A DNA stretch of 64,000 nt from JALHNI01 sp044226365 (GCA_044226365.1 JBGAHE010000011.1:29697-93696), one strand, 5' to 3'; shown: positions 52,091 to 61,234, counted from the first letter of the stretch. The notes: a model not told the origin generated them from the sequence alone. Program-made: numbers and translations.

Positions 52091-53428
52091 ATGACTTGCT
52101 GGATTGCGTTGTTCGCCGTTGCCCTTTCCCAGGTCCCCGCGGGCCATACCTCCACGCGGGCCGAGTTGCCCCAGCCGCGGCCGCTGAATACGGATCCGGT
52201 GGTCGAATCCACCCGGGACCGCATGAAGCAGGCCCGCGACCTCGGCAAGCAAGGCTCCGACGCCATTCCCCAACTGGTCACCCTTTATGACGACGCCAAC
52301 GTCCCCGTGCGCGTCGAAGTTGTCCGCTCCATCGCCGAAATCGGCGGCCCGCGCAGCCTCGAACCCCTGCTGAAAGCTCTCCACGACGCCGACGCCGAAG
52401 TGCAGATCCGCGCCACTGACGGCCTGGTGAACTTCTATCTGCCCGGCTACGTCAAAACTGGCCTTTCCGCCAAACTCAAGCGCGTCGGCTCCGTGCTCCA
52501 GGCTCGCTTCACCGAAAACGAAGTGGCCGACATCGTGCCCGCCTTCGTTCAGGTCCGCGAAGACATTGTCCTCGGCCTCGCCGACGTCGTCCGCAAAGGC
52601 CAGGCTTTGGAGTCGCGTGCCAACGCCGCCCGCGCCCTGGGCATCCTCCGCGGCCGCGCCGGACAACCCGCACTCTTCGACGCCTTGCGCTCCAAGGAAG
52701 ACCTGCTGATGTACGAGTCGCTGGTGGCCATCCAAAAAATCCACGACCCCGCCGCCGCCCCCCGCATCGCCTTCCTCCTGCGCGACCTCAACGAGCGCAT
52801 TCAGATCAAGGCCATCGAAACCACCGGCATGCTGGACAACAAAGACGCCCTCCGGGACCTCGGTTCGCTGATGGATCGTGACCGGACGCTCAAAGTGAAG
52901 CGCGCCGCCCTGGGCGCTATCGCCATGCTGGCCGATGAAAGCAGCCGCCCGATGTTCACCCGCTTTCTGAACGACCGTGACGAAGGTCTGCGCGCTGGCG
53001 CGGCCGAGGGCTTCGGCCGCCTCCGCAAGGAAGCCGATGTCCCTATGCTCGAAAAGGCCTTCGCCGACGAGCGCAAGATGAATCCGCGCCTCTCCCAGGC
53101 CTTTGCCCTGGTCCTTCTCGGCAAGCTGGAACTCGGCGAGTTCACGCCGCTGCAGTATCTGGTGAACGGCCTGAACTCGAAGGCTTACCGAGGCGTGGCG
53201 CAGCCGTTCCTGATTGAAGCCTCCCGCGACGTCCACGTGCTGCACGCCCTGCATCGCGCCGCCGGCACCGCCAATCGCGAAGAACGCATCGGCTTGGCCG
53301 AAGTCTTCGCCGTCAGCGGCGACGCCGAAAGCGTCCCGCTGCTGCAAGCCATGAGCAAGGAGGCCGACCCCGAAGTGGCCGCCGCCGGCTTGCGTTCCTT
53401 GCGCACCCTCAAAACCCGCCTGCCCTAG
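52091..53428 (+). CDS. HEAT-repeat protein with signal peptide
   Basis: 445 residues. A short signal (WIALFAVALSQVPAG) is followed by regular helical repeats throughout: VPVRVEVVRSIAEIGGPRSL, ALESRANAARALGILRG, RTLKVKRAALGAIAML and GLRAGAAEGFGRLRKEADV. Family knowledge: HEAT/PBS-lyase-type repeats are protein-binding scaffolds. No catalytic motif is seen. It follows mqnD after 14 bases and ends at a strong hairpin, so the three genes Hpt-mqnD-HEAT may be one transcript. Confidence 0.85.
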   Translation: MTCWIALFAVALSQVPAGHTSTRAELPQPRPLNTDPVVESTRDRMKQARDLGKQGSDAIPQLVTLYDDANVPVRVEVVRSIAEIGGPRSLEPLLKALHDADAEVQIRATDGLVNFYLPGYVKTGLSAKLKRVGSVLQARFTENEVADIVPAFVQVREDIVLGLADVVRKGQALESRANAARALGILRGRAGQPALFDALRSKEDLLMYESLVAIQKIHDPAAAPRIAFLLRDLNERIQIKAIETTGMLDNKDALRDLGSLMDRDRTLKVKRAALGAIAMLADESSRPMFTRFLNDRDEGLRAGAAEGFGRLRKEADVPMLEKAFADERKMNPRLSQAFALVLLGKLELGEFTPLQYLVNGLNSKAYRGVAQPFLIEASRDVHVLHALHRAAGTANREERIGLAEVFAVSGDAESVPLLQAMSKEADPEVAAAGLRSLRTLKTRLP

Positions 53429-53448
53429 AAATACCCCGGAAAATGCGA

Positions 53449-53472
53449 AACCGGCTCCCGAAGGAGCCGGTT
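53449..53472. terminator. Bidirectional hairpin terminator
   Basis: AACCGGCTCC (53449-53458) pairs perfectly with GGAGCCGGTT (53463-53472) around a CGAA tetraloop. It lies between the HEAT-repeat gene and a convergent small gene. On the minus strand it is followed by TTTCGCATTTT, on the plus strand by no T run, so it serves the minus-strand gene best. Confidence 0.75.
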
Positions 53473-53498
53473 CCAGATTGCGAAGAGTGAGAAGCGGC

Positions 53499-53705
53499 CT
53501 ACTTGGCCTTCTTCTGTTTCTGCTGACCGACGCGGACTTTGCTCTGCTTCAACTGCATTTCGCGGTACGCCTTCCAGTCGAAACGGGAGGCGACGTCGGT
53601 GAGATAGGCAGAGACGTCGGCGTTTTTGGGGAGAACGGCCATCACCGTAGCCTCGATGCCATCGGGCCCCGTGATGCGGTAACGCTTGAGATTGGGGATC
53701 GCCAT
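53499..53705 (-). CDS. Small hypothetical protein, 68 residues, basic C-terminus
   Basis: The start at 53705 (MAIPNLKRYRITGPDG) is chosen because the frame extended to 53750 runs into the next gene's stop region and has no ribosome site. The product has a short beta-like N-terminal half (IEATVMAVLPKNADVSA), a helix and a lysine-rich tail (KVRVGQQKQKKAK). No family is recognised; it could be a nucleic acid-associated small protein. It lies seven bases from the end of the PEP-CTERM gene and ends at the hairpin. Confidence 0.65.
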   Translation of the reverse strand: MAIPNLKRYRITGPDGIEATVMAVLPKNADVSAYLTDVASRFDWKAYREMQLKQSKVRVGQQKQKKAK

Positions 53706-53712
53706 AACGTTC

Positions 53713-54345
53713 CTAGTATCGCACAAGGCGGCGGGCGACGAGTAAACCACCGGCCGCGGCCGTCATCCAGATCGTCGCCGGCTCCGGCACGCCCGACGGA
53801 TCCGGGTCAGTCGCCGCGTTCGCATTCAAGCGAATCGCCGCCACCACCGAGTTCCCCGTATCGCCATTGCCCGTGCCATCGAGCGCCTGAAAAACGCCCT
53901 GCGTCCACACCGTGTTGTCGTTGTTGTAGTAGAAATTCTGATTCGCCGTGCCCGAGTGCGTGAACTGGATGTGATAGGTGCCGTTGGCCACCAGATTCAC
54001 CGTTGGCGTGCTGATATCCACCCACTGCAGCCCCGTCGTGTTCGCCGTCACGCTACCTGAAGCCAGCGACATCTGCCCCAGCGTCAGGTCACCCGTCACG
54101 CCGGTGGTCTGGTAAATCACCCAGTTCAGCAGCACGTTGCTGACATCCAGAAAGATGCCGATCGAGTCGATCACTTGCGCCGTCGTCGACCGAAACACCA
54201 GCCCCCGGCCCTCGGTATAGCCGTCATTGTCGTTCGTGGTGTAAACGGCGCCGGTGGTGTCGTTCGGCGGAACGAATTCGATGGTGGTGGCGTGTGCCGC
54301 GCCCGTCAGCAGACACACACCAAGTAACAGATGAGTCGTTTTCAT
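53713..54345 (-). CDS. PEP-CTERM sorting-signal protein
   Basis: 210 residues from ATG 54345, with AGGAGG eleven bases upstream. It has a signal peptide (THLLLGVCLLTGAAHA), a beta-rich secreted body (YTTNDNDGYTEGRGLVF, WVIYQTTGVTGDL) and a C-terminal VPEPATIWMTAAAGGLLVAR tail: PEP motif, hydrophobic span, basic end. Family knowledge: exosortase recognises and cuts such tails, so the organism should have an exosortase and an extracellular polysaccharide system. No exosortase gene lies in the window. Confidence 0.9.
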   Translation of the reverse strand: MKTTHLLLGVCLLTGAAHATTIEFVPPNDTTGAVYTTNDNDGYTEGRGLVFRSTTAQVIDSIGIFLDVSNVLLNWVIYQTTGVTGDLTLGQMSLASGSVTANTTGLQWVDISTPTVNLVANGTYHIQFTHSGTANQNFYYNNDNTVWTQGVFQALDGTGNGDTGNSVVAAIRLNANAATDPDPSGVPEPATIWMTAAAGGLLVARRLVRY

Positions 54346-54397
54346 GTTGTTGTTTTCCTCCTGAGAGTAAGTCAAGAGTAAATCGAGCCTCGCTTAC

Positions 54398-54426
54398 CGG
54401 CAATCAGGTGAAGCCTGAGTTTGCCG
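54398..54426. other. Hairpin in the leader region of the PEP-CTERM gene
   Basis: CGGCAA pairs with TTGCCG and CAGG with CCTG around a five-base loop, within the 130-base gap between the divergent PEP-CTERM and Rieske genes. It may be a regulator site or part of the mRNA leader; it does not look like a terminator. Confidence 0.35.
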
Positions 54427-54478
54427 ATGATTTACAAAACCTTCCCCAGCGTGCGGTGGGTGGCGCGCTTTTGCTAGG

Positions 54479-54802
54479 GTGAAGACAGCAGTGGCCTTCA
54501 CAGTTGTTGCCAAATTCGAAGAGTTGAAAGCCGGCGAACCGCAAGCCTGCCGCGCCGGCGGACGCGACCTTGCCCTATGTCGCGTGGCTGACGATGTCTA
54601 CGCCGTCGACGGCTATTGTCCCCACGTCGGGGGACCGCTCGCCCACGGCGCGCTTCACGGACGCATGTTGGCTTGCCCCTGGCACGCCTGGGAATTCGAC
54701 TGTGCCACCGGCCAGTTGAATGGCCAAGGCCCGCAACGCCTCGCCACCTTTGCCGTCGAAGTGCGCGATGGCGACGTCTGGGTGGATGTCCCCGATGCCT
54801 GA
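54479..54802 (+). CDS. Rieske-type [2Fe-2S] ferredoxin
   Basis: 107 residues with a GTG start at 54479 (a second GTG at 54491 is possible). Cluster ligands: CPHVGG (Cys47, His49) and CPWHAWEFD (Cys66, His69). Family knowledge: single-domain Rieske proteins, similar to nitrite reductase small subunits, pass electrons to oxygenases or reductases. No partner enzyme is next to it. Its end overlaps mutM by eight bases, so the two are cotranslated, which is an odd pairing for an electron carrier and a repair glycosylase. Confidence 0.92.
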   Translation: MKTAVAFTVVAKFEELKAGEPQACRAGGRDLALCRVADDVYAVDGYCPHVGGPLAHGALHGRMLACPWHAWEFDCATGQLNGQGPQRLATFAVEVRDGDVWVDVPDA

Positions 54803-55538
54803 ACTGCCGGAGGTCGAAACCGTTGTCCGCACGCTGCGGCCCCATCTCACTGGCCGCACCATCGTCGCCGCCATCGGCTGGGACGGACCCGCCATCGGAC
54901 AAACCATACGCAACGTCACCCGTCACGGTAAGTACATCACCCTGCACTTTGACTCAGGGATGTTACTCGTTCACTTACGCATGACGGGTAAGTTACTTTT
55001 CGATGGAGCGCGTACGCCTTATACCCGAGCTGAGTTTGTACTCGATCGCGGCATCTTACTTTACGACGACATCCGCCGCTTCGGCCGCATCACCTGGTCC
55101 GCCACTTTTCCCACTCAGGGGCCGGACCCGCTCGAAGTCAGTCCCGGCGACTTCGCCGCGCTGTTCGCCGGCCGGCGCTCCCGCGTTAAGTCCTTGCTGC
55201 TCGATCAAAAGTTCCTGCGAGGCTTAGGCAACATCTACGTCGACGAAGCTCTCTTCCGCGCCAGGCTCCATCCGCTCGCCGCCGGCGACCGCCTCAGCCG
55301 CCTCCGCGTGGAGCGCCTCTATACGGCCATCCGCGAAGTGCTCCAGGAAGCGATTGCGCGCGGTGGCTCGTCGATCTCGGACTATGTGGATGGCAATGGC
55401 GAACGCGGCAGCTTCCAGGAACTCCATCGTGTCTACCGCCGCACCGATCAGCCCTGCGTCGTTTGCGGCACCCCGATCAAGCGCATCCTAGTCGCGCAGC
55501 GGGGGACCCATTTTTGTCCGCGGTGCCAGCGGCCCTAA
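54795..55538 (+). CDS. mutM: Formamidopyrimidine-DNA glycosylase
   Basis: 247 residues from ATG 54795; the longer frame to 54720 lies inside the Rieske gene. Catalytic PELPEVET (Pro2, Glu3) starts the protein, MTGKLLF provides the conserved Lys, NIYVDEALFRARLHPL and the C-terminal zinc finger CVVCGTPIKRILVAQRGTHF complete the family pattern. It is about 20 residues shorter than usual; the missing part lies between the N-terminal helix and RHGKYI. Family knowledge: removes 8-oxoguanine and cuts the abasic site. The 3' end overlaps the convergent folP-like gene by 51 bases. Confidence 0.94.
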   Translation: MPELPEVETVVRTLRPHLTGRTIVAAIGWDGPAIGQTIRNVTRHGKYITLHFDSGMLLVHLRMTGKLLFDGARTPYTRAEFVLDRGILLYDDIRRFGRITWSATFPTQGPDPLEVSPGDFAALFAGRRSRVKSLLLDQKFLRGLGNIYVDEALFRARLHPLAAGDRLSRLRVERLYTAIREVLQEAIARGGSSISDYVDGNGERGSFQELHRVYRRTDQPCVVCGTPIKRILVAQRGTHFCPRCQRP

Positions 55539-56492
55539 CGACGGGCGCGGACGCAGCGGCGGCTTCGTCGGCCGGCGTTCGGAATCATCGCGAGCGCCAA
55601 AACCCTTCGGACCCGGCACCGTCGGCTTCACGACATTCTCCACCGGCGCCGGAATCGCCGTCACCAGCATGTCCACGGCGTCCACCGCCGCCTTCATCGC
55701 CTTCACGTCGTGCACCCGCACCATGTGCGCGCCATTCAGAATCGCCGCGGCCATCAGGGCCGCCGACGCAAACTCCAGTTGTTGCGCATCCGGCTTCGCC
55801 AGGAATGGCTTGCGGGACGTGCACACCAGGATCGGCCGGTCAATCTGTCGCAGGATGCCTAACTGATTGACGACGTCGAAGTTCTGCTCGCGCCGCTTCC
55901 CCAGGCCGATGCCCGGATCCACCACGATTGCTTCCTTCGCCACGCCCGCCTTCATCGCGCGATGCGTCGCCGCGCCCAAGCCGATGTTCACCATCGACAT
56001 CAGGTCCTTCACCGGCGGCTGGCCGGCCCAAACGTCCGGGGTGCCGCGCAAATGGACCAGAATCAAGCCGGCGTCGTACTTCACAGCCACTTTGGCAATC
56101 GCCGGATCCCACGCCATGCCGCTCGGATCCGAGAGAAACTCCGCGCCGTGCTCGAGCGCCTTCTCCGCCACCGCGGACTTCCACGTCGAAACACCCAACG
56201 GCACGCCCAGCTTGTCGCGCAGCGCCTTCACCACCGGAATCAGCCGACGCAATTCCTCCGCCTCGGCAATCCGGTTCACGTTCGGCTTCAGCGTTTCCGC
56301 CGAGAGTTCAATGAGATCGGCGCCCTGCTCTTCGAGTTGAATCGCCTGAGCATATGCCCGGTCCGGATCAGTAAAGCGACCGCCGGTTCCCGAATCCGGC
56401 GCCAGGTTAATCGAGCCCATCACCAGCGTGCGATCGCCCAGGCGCAGGCTGCGCTCCTTGAGCTTCCATTCGAAGTTTTTGCGGGTGTTCAT
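55488..56492 (-). CDS. Dihydropteroate synthase-like protein with unusual active-site loops
   Basis: 334 residues from ATG 56492. The TIM-barrel order is that of FolP: VMGSINLAPDSGTGG, then IELSAETLKP, DPGIGLGKRREQN, TSRKPFL and RVHDVKAM. Two loops differ from the norm: MGILNVTPDSF is here MGSINLAPDSG, and the pterin/pABA loop GGESTRP is SAETLKP. A proline/arginine-rich tail of ~50 residues follows. Family knowledge: FolP condenses pABA with dihydropterin pyrophosphate. It could be the sole FolP with relaxed loops or a related pterin enzyme. Confidence 0.85.
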   Translation of the reverse strand: MNTRKNFEWKLKERSLRLGDRTLVMGSINLAPDSGTGGRFTDPDRAYAQAIQLEEQGADLIELSAETLKPNVNRIAEAEELRRLIPVVKALRDKLGVPLGVSTWKSAVAEKALEHGAEFLSDPSGMAWDPAIAKVAVKYDAGLILVHLRGTPDVWAGQPPVKDLMSMVNIGLGAATHRAMKAGVAKEAIVVDPGIGLGKRREQNFDVVNQLGILRQIDRPILVCTSRKPFLAKPDAQQLEFASAALMAAAILNGAHMVRVHDVKAMKAAVDAVDMLVTAIPAPVENVVKPTVPGPKGFGARDDSERRPTKPPLRPRPSLGPLAPRTKMGPPLRD

Positions 56493-56612
56493 GGGGTTAA
56501 TCGTCGCCGCGGCACACACTCAGATCCCGGTTCACAGCCCGGGTGGCGGGCGCGAACCCACAGCAGACCAGTTTCTAGGATAGCGTGGCGGACCGGAACG
56601 ATGTGGCCCCCA

Positions 56613-56648
56613 ACGAAAAAGAAGCCGGCCCTGACCCGCAGAGCCGGC
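56613..56648 (-). terminator. Rho-independent terminator of the di-heme cytochrome gene
   Basis: On the minus strand GCCGGCTCTG pairs with CAGGGCCGGC (ten pairs, one wobble) around CGGGT, followed by TTCTTTTT. It lies 18 bases past the 56666 stop. This is the clearest terminator in the window. Confidence 0.88.
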
Positions 56649-56665
56649 CTTGAGGGTGCTCCAGC

Positions 56666-57814
56666 CTAGAGTGCGGCCAGGAAGTCCAACAGCGCCTGCC
56701 GGTCCTGCGGCGACAGCCGGCGGAAACGGTCGCGGACCGCCGTCGCATCGCCCGCGTGCGCCTCGATCGCGTCGGCCGGCGTCAGCACCCGCCCGTCATG
56801 TAGCAGCATCTTCCGGTAACGCATCCCCCACAATGGCGCCGTGCGAAACTCGTTGCCGCGCGCCGCCGCCTGGTCAATGCCGTCCCCCGTCCCCACATCG
56901 TGCAGCAGGAAGTCCGAGTAGGCGTCCACGGGCTTGCGATCGAGCGCGGCAATCGGGCTCGGACCCGTCATCAACGTCGGCACATGACACGACGCACAGC
57001 CCGTCGCCGCGAACAGATCCTCGCCCCGCCGCGTGTTCGCACCCTGCGGATCCCGCGCCGGCGGCGCCAGCAGCCGCATGAAGTTGGCAAAGTTGTCGAT
57101 GCCCCGGCGCCGCGTCACCGGGTCCGGCGGATCCTCGTTCGAGGGCACCGGATCGCACCCCGCAATCGTATTCGCCGAAAGCCCAATGCCTCCTTCGTCC
57201 GGAAACATCTCGTTCGTGATGCCCATCTCGTTGATGTAGGCATCGCCCGCAAACGCCAGCAGTGTCGCCTGCTGCGCTTTCCAGCCGAAACGGCCCACGC
57301 GCTGCGTCCGCGTCGCCACGTCGAACACCAGCGCGGCGCGTCCGCGCGTCACCGGCTCCAGACGCCGAATCGCCTCATCCGGAATCGCCTCCACCAGTCC
57401 CGCCCCATACAGCGGCGTCGGAATCCGCCGTGCCACAATGTTCGCCTCCGCGGGCATCCGCGGCTGGCATCGCGGATCCGTTGCAAACAGATGCAGCAGA
57501 CTGCCACCCTGCGGCTCGGAGTACACGCCATTCACCCGCCGCCCCACGCGCAGCACACTCACATTGCCCACGCCTCCGGTCGTCGGCACGTTGTGGCAGG
57601 CATGGCAGCTCACTCCGTTGTATGCCGGCCCCAGTCCGTCTTCCTTGCTTTCCAGCTCTTCGAAGTCGTCCTTACCGGCATCGAAAAGGTTGAGTTGCGG
57701 TGCGCTGAGCCCCGGCAGGGCCGCGCCCAGCGGCACGCGGAGCGGCGGGAGGAGCTGCGGCTGAGCCAGGCACACCCCCAGAATGGCGAGCAGTAGTAGT
57801 GGTCTCCGATACAT
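56666..57814 (-). CDS. Di-heme c-type cytochrome/oxidoreductase (DUF1111-like)
   Basis: 382 residues with a signal peptide (LLLLAILGVCLAQ). Two heme sites are present: CHACH (Cys70, Cys73, His74) in GVSCHACHNVPTTGG and CASCH in ATGCASCHVPTLM. The C-terminal RTAPLWGMRYRKMLLHDGR is a signature of the DUF1111/'thiol oxidoreductase-like' branch of di-heme peroxidase relatives. Family knowledge: periplasmic redox enzyme of uncertain substrate. It is a single-gene unit ending in a strong terminator. Confidence 0.9.
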   Translation of the reverse strand: MYRRPLLLLAILGVCLAQPQLLPPLRVPLGAALPGLSAPQLNLFDAGKDDFEELESKEDGLGPAYNGVSCHACHNVPTTGGVGNVSVLRVGRRVNGVYSEPQGGSLLHLFATDPRCQPRMPAEANIVARRIPTPLYGAGLVEAIPDEAIRRLEPVTRGRAALVFDVATRTQRVGRFGWKAQQATLLAFAGDAYINEMGITNEMFPDEGGIGLSANTIAGCDPVPSNEDPPDPVTRRRGIDNFANFMRLLAPPARDPQGANTRRGEDLFAATGCASCHVPTLMTGPSPIAALDRKPVDAYSDFLLHDVGTGDGIDQAAARGNEFRTAPLWGMRYRKMLLHDGRVLTPADAIEAHAGDATAVRDRFRRLSPQDRQALLDFLAAL

Positions 57815-57901
57815 GCAGCCATCATGCGGGCCGAACGTAAAGGATCGAGGGCCGCTCTGTTAAGGCCGTGTAAACGGGACTGGAGAATTTACCAGTACTG
57901 C

Positions 57902-60900
57902 CTAGTTCGAGCCGGCTCCCGCGGCGCGCGCCCCGTTCGCCGGACGCCCGGTCGGCTTGCCCGAGTGATAATCCGGATAACTCGGCTTGGTCGGCATCGG
58001 GACCGGATTGTGCTTCAGCTCGGCCATCGCCAGTTCCACCGCGCGTTCGAGTTGCGGGTCATGACCTTCGCGCCACGCCTTCGGGTCGAAGTCCACTTCC
58101 ACGTCCACCGGCGTCCCATGATTCTCCACTTCCCACTTCCCTTCCGGACTCCAGAAGGCGAAGTGCGGAGCGGTCACGGTGCCGCCATCGATCAGCGGCG
58201 GATAGCCACCAATCCCCACCAGACCGCCCCACGTCCGCTTCCCGATCACCGGACCCAGCTTCGCCCGCTTGAACAGCCACGGCAGCAAATCGCCGCCCGA
58301 CCCCGAGTATTCGTTCACCACCATCACCTTCGGCCCGAAAATGCCATACGACGGCGTCGTTGTCTGCATCCCGTCGCGCGACGCCCACAAGCTCGCCAGC
58401 CGTCGCTGCAGGTGCTCGATCACATACTCCGAAGCGCTCCCGCCGCGGTTGAAGCGCCCATCGATCACCGCGCCCTGCTTATCCGTCTGCGCGTAAAAAT
58501 AGCGGTTGAAGTAGGTGTAGCCACCCGCCGCCGTATCCGGCAGATGAATGTACGCCAGCTTGCCGCCGGAGAGCCGATCCACCATCCGGCGGTTGTCTTC
58601 CACCCAGGCCAGCGTCCGCAGACCAATCTCGGAATCCACCGGCAACACCGTCACCTCGCGCGCGCCGTCGCCATTCGGGTTCGGACCCAGCTTCAGCGTC
58701 ACCCGCTTACCCGCCAGCCCCGCAAACATCGCATAGATGTTGTCGTTTGCCGTCAAATTCCGCCCGTCCACGCTCAGCACGTACTCGCCCGCCTTGGCTC
58801 CTACGCCCGGCTGCGTCAGCGGCGCCCGCGTCTGCGGATTCCAGTTCTCCCCGGAATACACCCGCGCCAAACGATAGCGCCCGTTCTCGAGCGTATAGTC
58901 CGCCCCCAGCAATCCGCCCGACACCGGCTTCGGCTGATTCGGCTGATCGCCGCCCTGGATATAGAGATGACCCACGCTCAACTGGCCCAACATCTCCTGG
59001 AAGAGATACGTCAGGTCGCTCCGGCTGCCCACCGCGCTCAGATAGAGCGAGTAGCGCTCGTTGGCCGCCTGCAGATCCAGCCCGTGATACTTCGTGTCGT
59101 AGAAGAAGTCGCGCTCAATGCGCCATGCTTCCTTGTACATCTGCCGCCATTCCGCCCGCGGATCGATGAACGCCTCCACGCCATCCAGCTTCAACGCTCC
59201 GTCGCCCGGCTTCATCGGCGCCGCCGTCGCCACGATCGACGCATTGCCGCCCGGCGTCATCACCAGAATCTTCTCGCCATTCGCCGCTAGCCGGAAGCCC
59301 GTCGCCGCCGGCGCAAACACTTCAGCCTTCCGCTTCGTCAGGTCGAACTTGTGGAGCGTCACGCCGGGTCCGCCTCCGCCGCCGAAGGTCGCTGGATATT
59401 CCAGATAGAACAGCACACCCGCCTTGCCGGCCTCCAGCCCCCGGTAGTTGCGTGCCGGCAGCGGCAGCGGCACAATCCGCTGATCGATACCGTCAAAGTC
59501 GACCTTCACCGCCTTCACGTCTTCCTTCTTGGGCTCGTCCTTCTTCGGTTCGTCTTTCTTCGGCTCAGCGACTTTCTCTTCGTCGCTTTCCGGACTGAAC
59601 GGCGACGGATCCGTCTTCGACAACACCGCCAGATACAGGCTCGAGCTCGACGGCCGATACGCCGCCGAAAGGTCAAACTCGCTGGACGGACCCGAATCGG
59701 TCGACGCGATGAAATACAAATACTTGCCGCCCTTGTCCCACACCGGCAGCCCCGTATCGCTTAGCCCATCGGTAATGCGCTGCGCCTGACCGCTCTCGAG
59801 CGAGTAGATAAAGATCGCCGAGAGCTGGTTCGGCAGGCTCTTCGCATACGCCAGCCACTTGCTGTCCGGCGACCAGCGCGCGCGGAAGTTCAAATGGTCA
59901 CCGTTCACCAGCCCCTTGTCCACCAGCTTCATCTGTTTGGTGGCCAACTCCATTCGCCACAGGTTCAGATGCTTGTCCGTAAAGCACAACTGCTTGCTAT
60001 CGGGCGACCATTGCAGCGCATAGAAGAACGACGGCTGCTCGAGCGGAATGCGCGTCACCTCGCCGCGCCCGGTCTGATCGCGCAGATGCAACGCATACTC
60101 GCCGCTCTCGTCCGAGAAGTACGCGATGTGGCGGCCATCGGGCGACCACGCCGGGTCACGATCCGCCACGCCCGACGAATTCGTCAGATTGCGCACATCG
60201 CCCTTCTCCGCCGGAATCGTAAAGATCTCGCCGCGTGCTTCCACCAGCGCCCGCGCGCCCGACGGCGAAATGCTCCAATTGCTGATGCTCCGGTTCAGCT
60301 TCTCGAGCCGCGGCCGCACGTTCAGCAAATCCGCCGACAAAGAGATCGGCACCTTCGCCGCCTTCTTGCTCTTCAGGTCGTAAAGGTGAATCTCGCCGAA
60401 CTGCTCGTAAGCAATCGCATCGCTCGTCGCGCTCGCGCTCTTGAAGTCGAGCCCCTTGTTTTCGAGCAGTTGCACCACCGCCTTCGAAGCCGGGTCATAG
60501 GAGAACAGGGTGTCTGAGCCGTTGCGGTCCGAAAGGAAGTAGACCTTGTCGCCCACCCACAGCGGCGAGTGATCGTTCGACCCGGTGTGCGGCACCTTCA
60601 CGATCGACGAATCCGCCAGACTCGCAATCCAAATCGGCGTCGCCCGGCCCCCGCGGTAGTTCTTCCAGATCTGATTCGCCCGCGCAAACGGCAGGTAAGC
60701 AATCTGCTTCCCGTCCGGCGAATACGACCCCGCTGCCGCAATGGGCAGCGGCAGCGCCACCGGAAAGCCGCCATTCAGGTCCACCGTATACAAACGTGGC
60801 TTATCGTTGGCCGACGCGCCCGCATTCGCAAACAGCACACGCTTGCCGTCCGGCGTCCACCCCTGCGCCTGATCCGGCGCCGGGTGATACGTCAGACGCT

Positions 60901-61180
60901 GCGGCACGCCGCCCTTGGCCGGCACCACGTAGACATCAGTATTACCGTCGTAAGCAGCCGTAAACGCCACCTGCGTGCCGTCCGGCGAGAAGATCGGTCC
61001 CGATTCGGTCCCCAACCCGGAGGTGAGCCGTATGGCCTCCCCTCCCGCGCGCGGAACCATCCAAAGGTCGTCAGCATAAGCGAAGACGATGTGCGTCCGG
61101 TTCACCGCCGGGGTGCGGAACAGGGTGCGGGATTGCGGAAAAGCCGCCAATACAGTGAAAAAGACCAACAGCCAGCGCAT
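57902..61180 (-). CDS. Tricorn-like S41 protease with beta-propeller domains
   Basis: 1092 residues from ATG 61180, where the signal peptide RWLLVFFTVLAAFPQ begins; the frame to 61564 lies over the cyclophilin gene. Residues ~25-650 hold TolB/WD-like propeller blades (PIFSPDGTQVAFTAAYDG, DPAWSPDGRHIAYFSD). A lysine/glutamate linker EPKKDEPKKDEPKKED follows, then tricorn core, PDZ and S41 domains; EYSGSGGDLLPW gives the Ser nucleophile, and KRTWGGLVG is also conserved. Family knowledge: tricorn proteases degrade peptides. This one is exported, so it is probably a periplasmic peptidase. Confidence 0.9.
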   Translation of the reverse strand: MRWLLVFFTVLAAFPQSRTLFRTPAVNRTHIVFAYADDLWMVPRAGGEAIRLTSGLGTESGPIFSPDGTQVAFTAAYDGNTDVYVVPAKGGVPQRLTYHPAPDQAQGWTPDGKRVLFANAGASANDKPRLYTVDLNGGFPVALPLPIAAAGSYSPDGKQIAYLPFARANQIWKNYRGGRATPIWIASLADSSIVKVPHTGSNDHSPLWVGDKVYFLSDRNGSDTLFSYDPASKAVVQLLENKGLDFKSASATSDAIAYEQFGEIHLYDLKSKKAAKVPISLSADLLNVRPRLEKLNRSISNWSISPSGARALVEARGEIFTIPAEKGDVRNLTNSSGVADRDPAWSPDGRHIAYFSDESGEYALHLRDQTGRGEVTRIPLEQPSFFYALQWSPDSKQLCFTDKHLNLWRMELATKQMKLVDKGLVNGDHLNFRARWSPDSKWLAYAKSLPNQLSAIFIYSLESGQAQRITDGLSDTGLPVWDKGGKYLYFIASTDSGPSSEFDLSAAYRPSSSSLYLAVLSKTDPSPFSPESDEEKVAEPKKDEPKKDEPKKEDVKAVKVDFDGIDQRIVPLPLPARNYRGLEAGKAGVLFYLEYPATFGGGGGPGVTLHKFDLTKRKAEVFAPAATGFRLAANGEKILVMTPGGNASIVATAAPMKPGDGALKLDGVEAFIDPRAEWRQMYKEAWRIERDFFYDTKYHGLDLQAANERYSLYLSAVGSRSDLTYLFQEMLGQLSVGHLYIQGGDQPNQPKPVSGGLLGADYTLENGRYRLARVYSGENWNPQTRAPLTQPGVGAKAGEYVLSVDGRNLTANDNIYAMFAGLAGKRVTLKLGPNPNGDGAREVTVLPVDSEIGLRTLAWVEDNRRMVDRLSGGKLAYIHLPDTAAGGYTYFNRYFYAQTDKQGAVIDGRFNRGGSASEYVIEHLQRRLASLWASRDGMQTTTPSYGIFGPKVMVVNEYSGSGGDLLPWLFKRAKLGPVIGKRTWGGLVGIGGYPPLIDGGTVTAPHFAFWSPEGKWEVENHGTPVDVEVDFDPKAWREGHDPQLERAVELAMAELKHNPVPMPTKPSYPDYHSGKPTGRPANGARAAGAGSN

Positions 61181-61234
61181 ACGCCAATGGTAGACGAGCG
61201 TCGAAACAAAGGGAATCGCGCTAGGCTGAAGAAT

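Noticed and set aside
54346..54478. Sigma-54 promoter for the PEP-CTERM gene
   Set aside because: No GG-N10-GC element with good flanks was found on the minus strand in this gap.
60569..61234. N-terminal extension of the cyclophilin
   Set aside because: It runs antisense through the protease gene; the lipoprotein signal begins at 61235.
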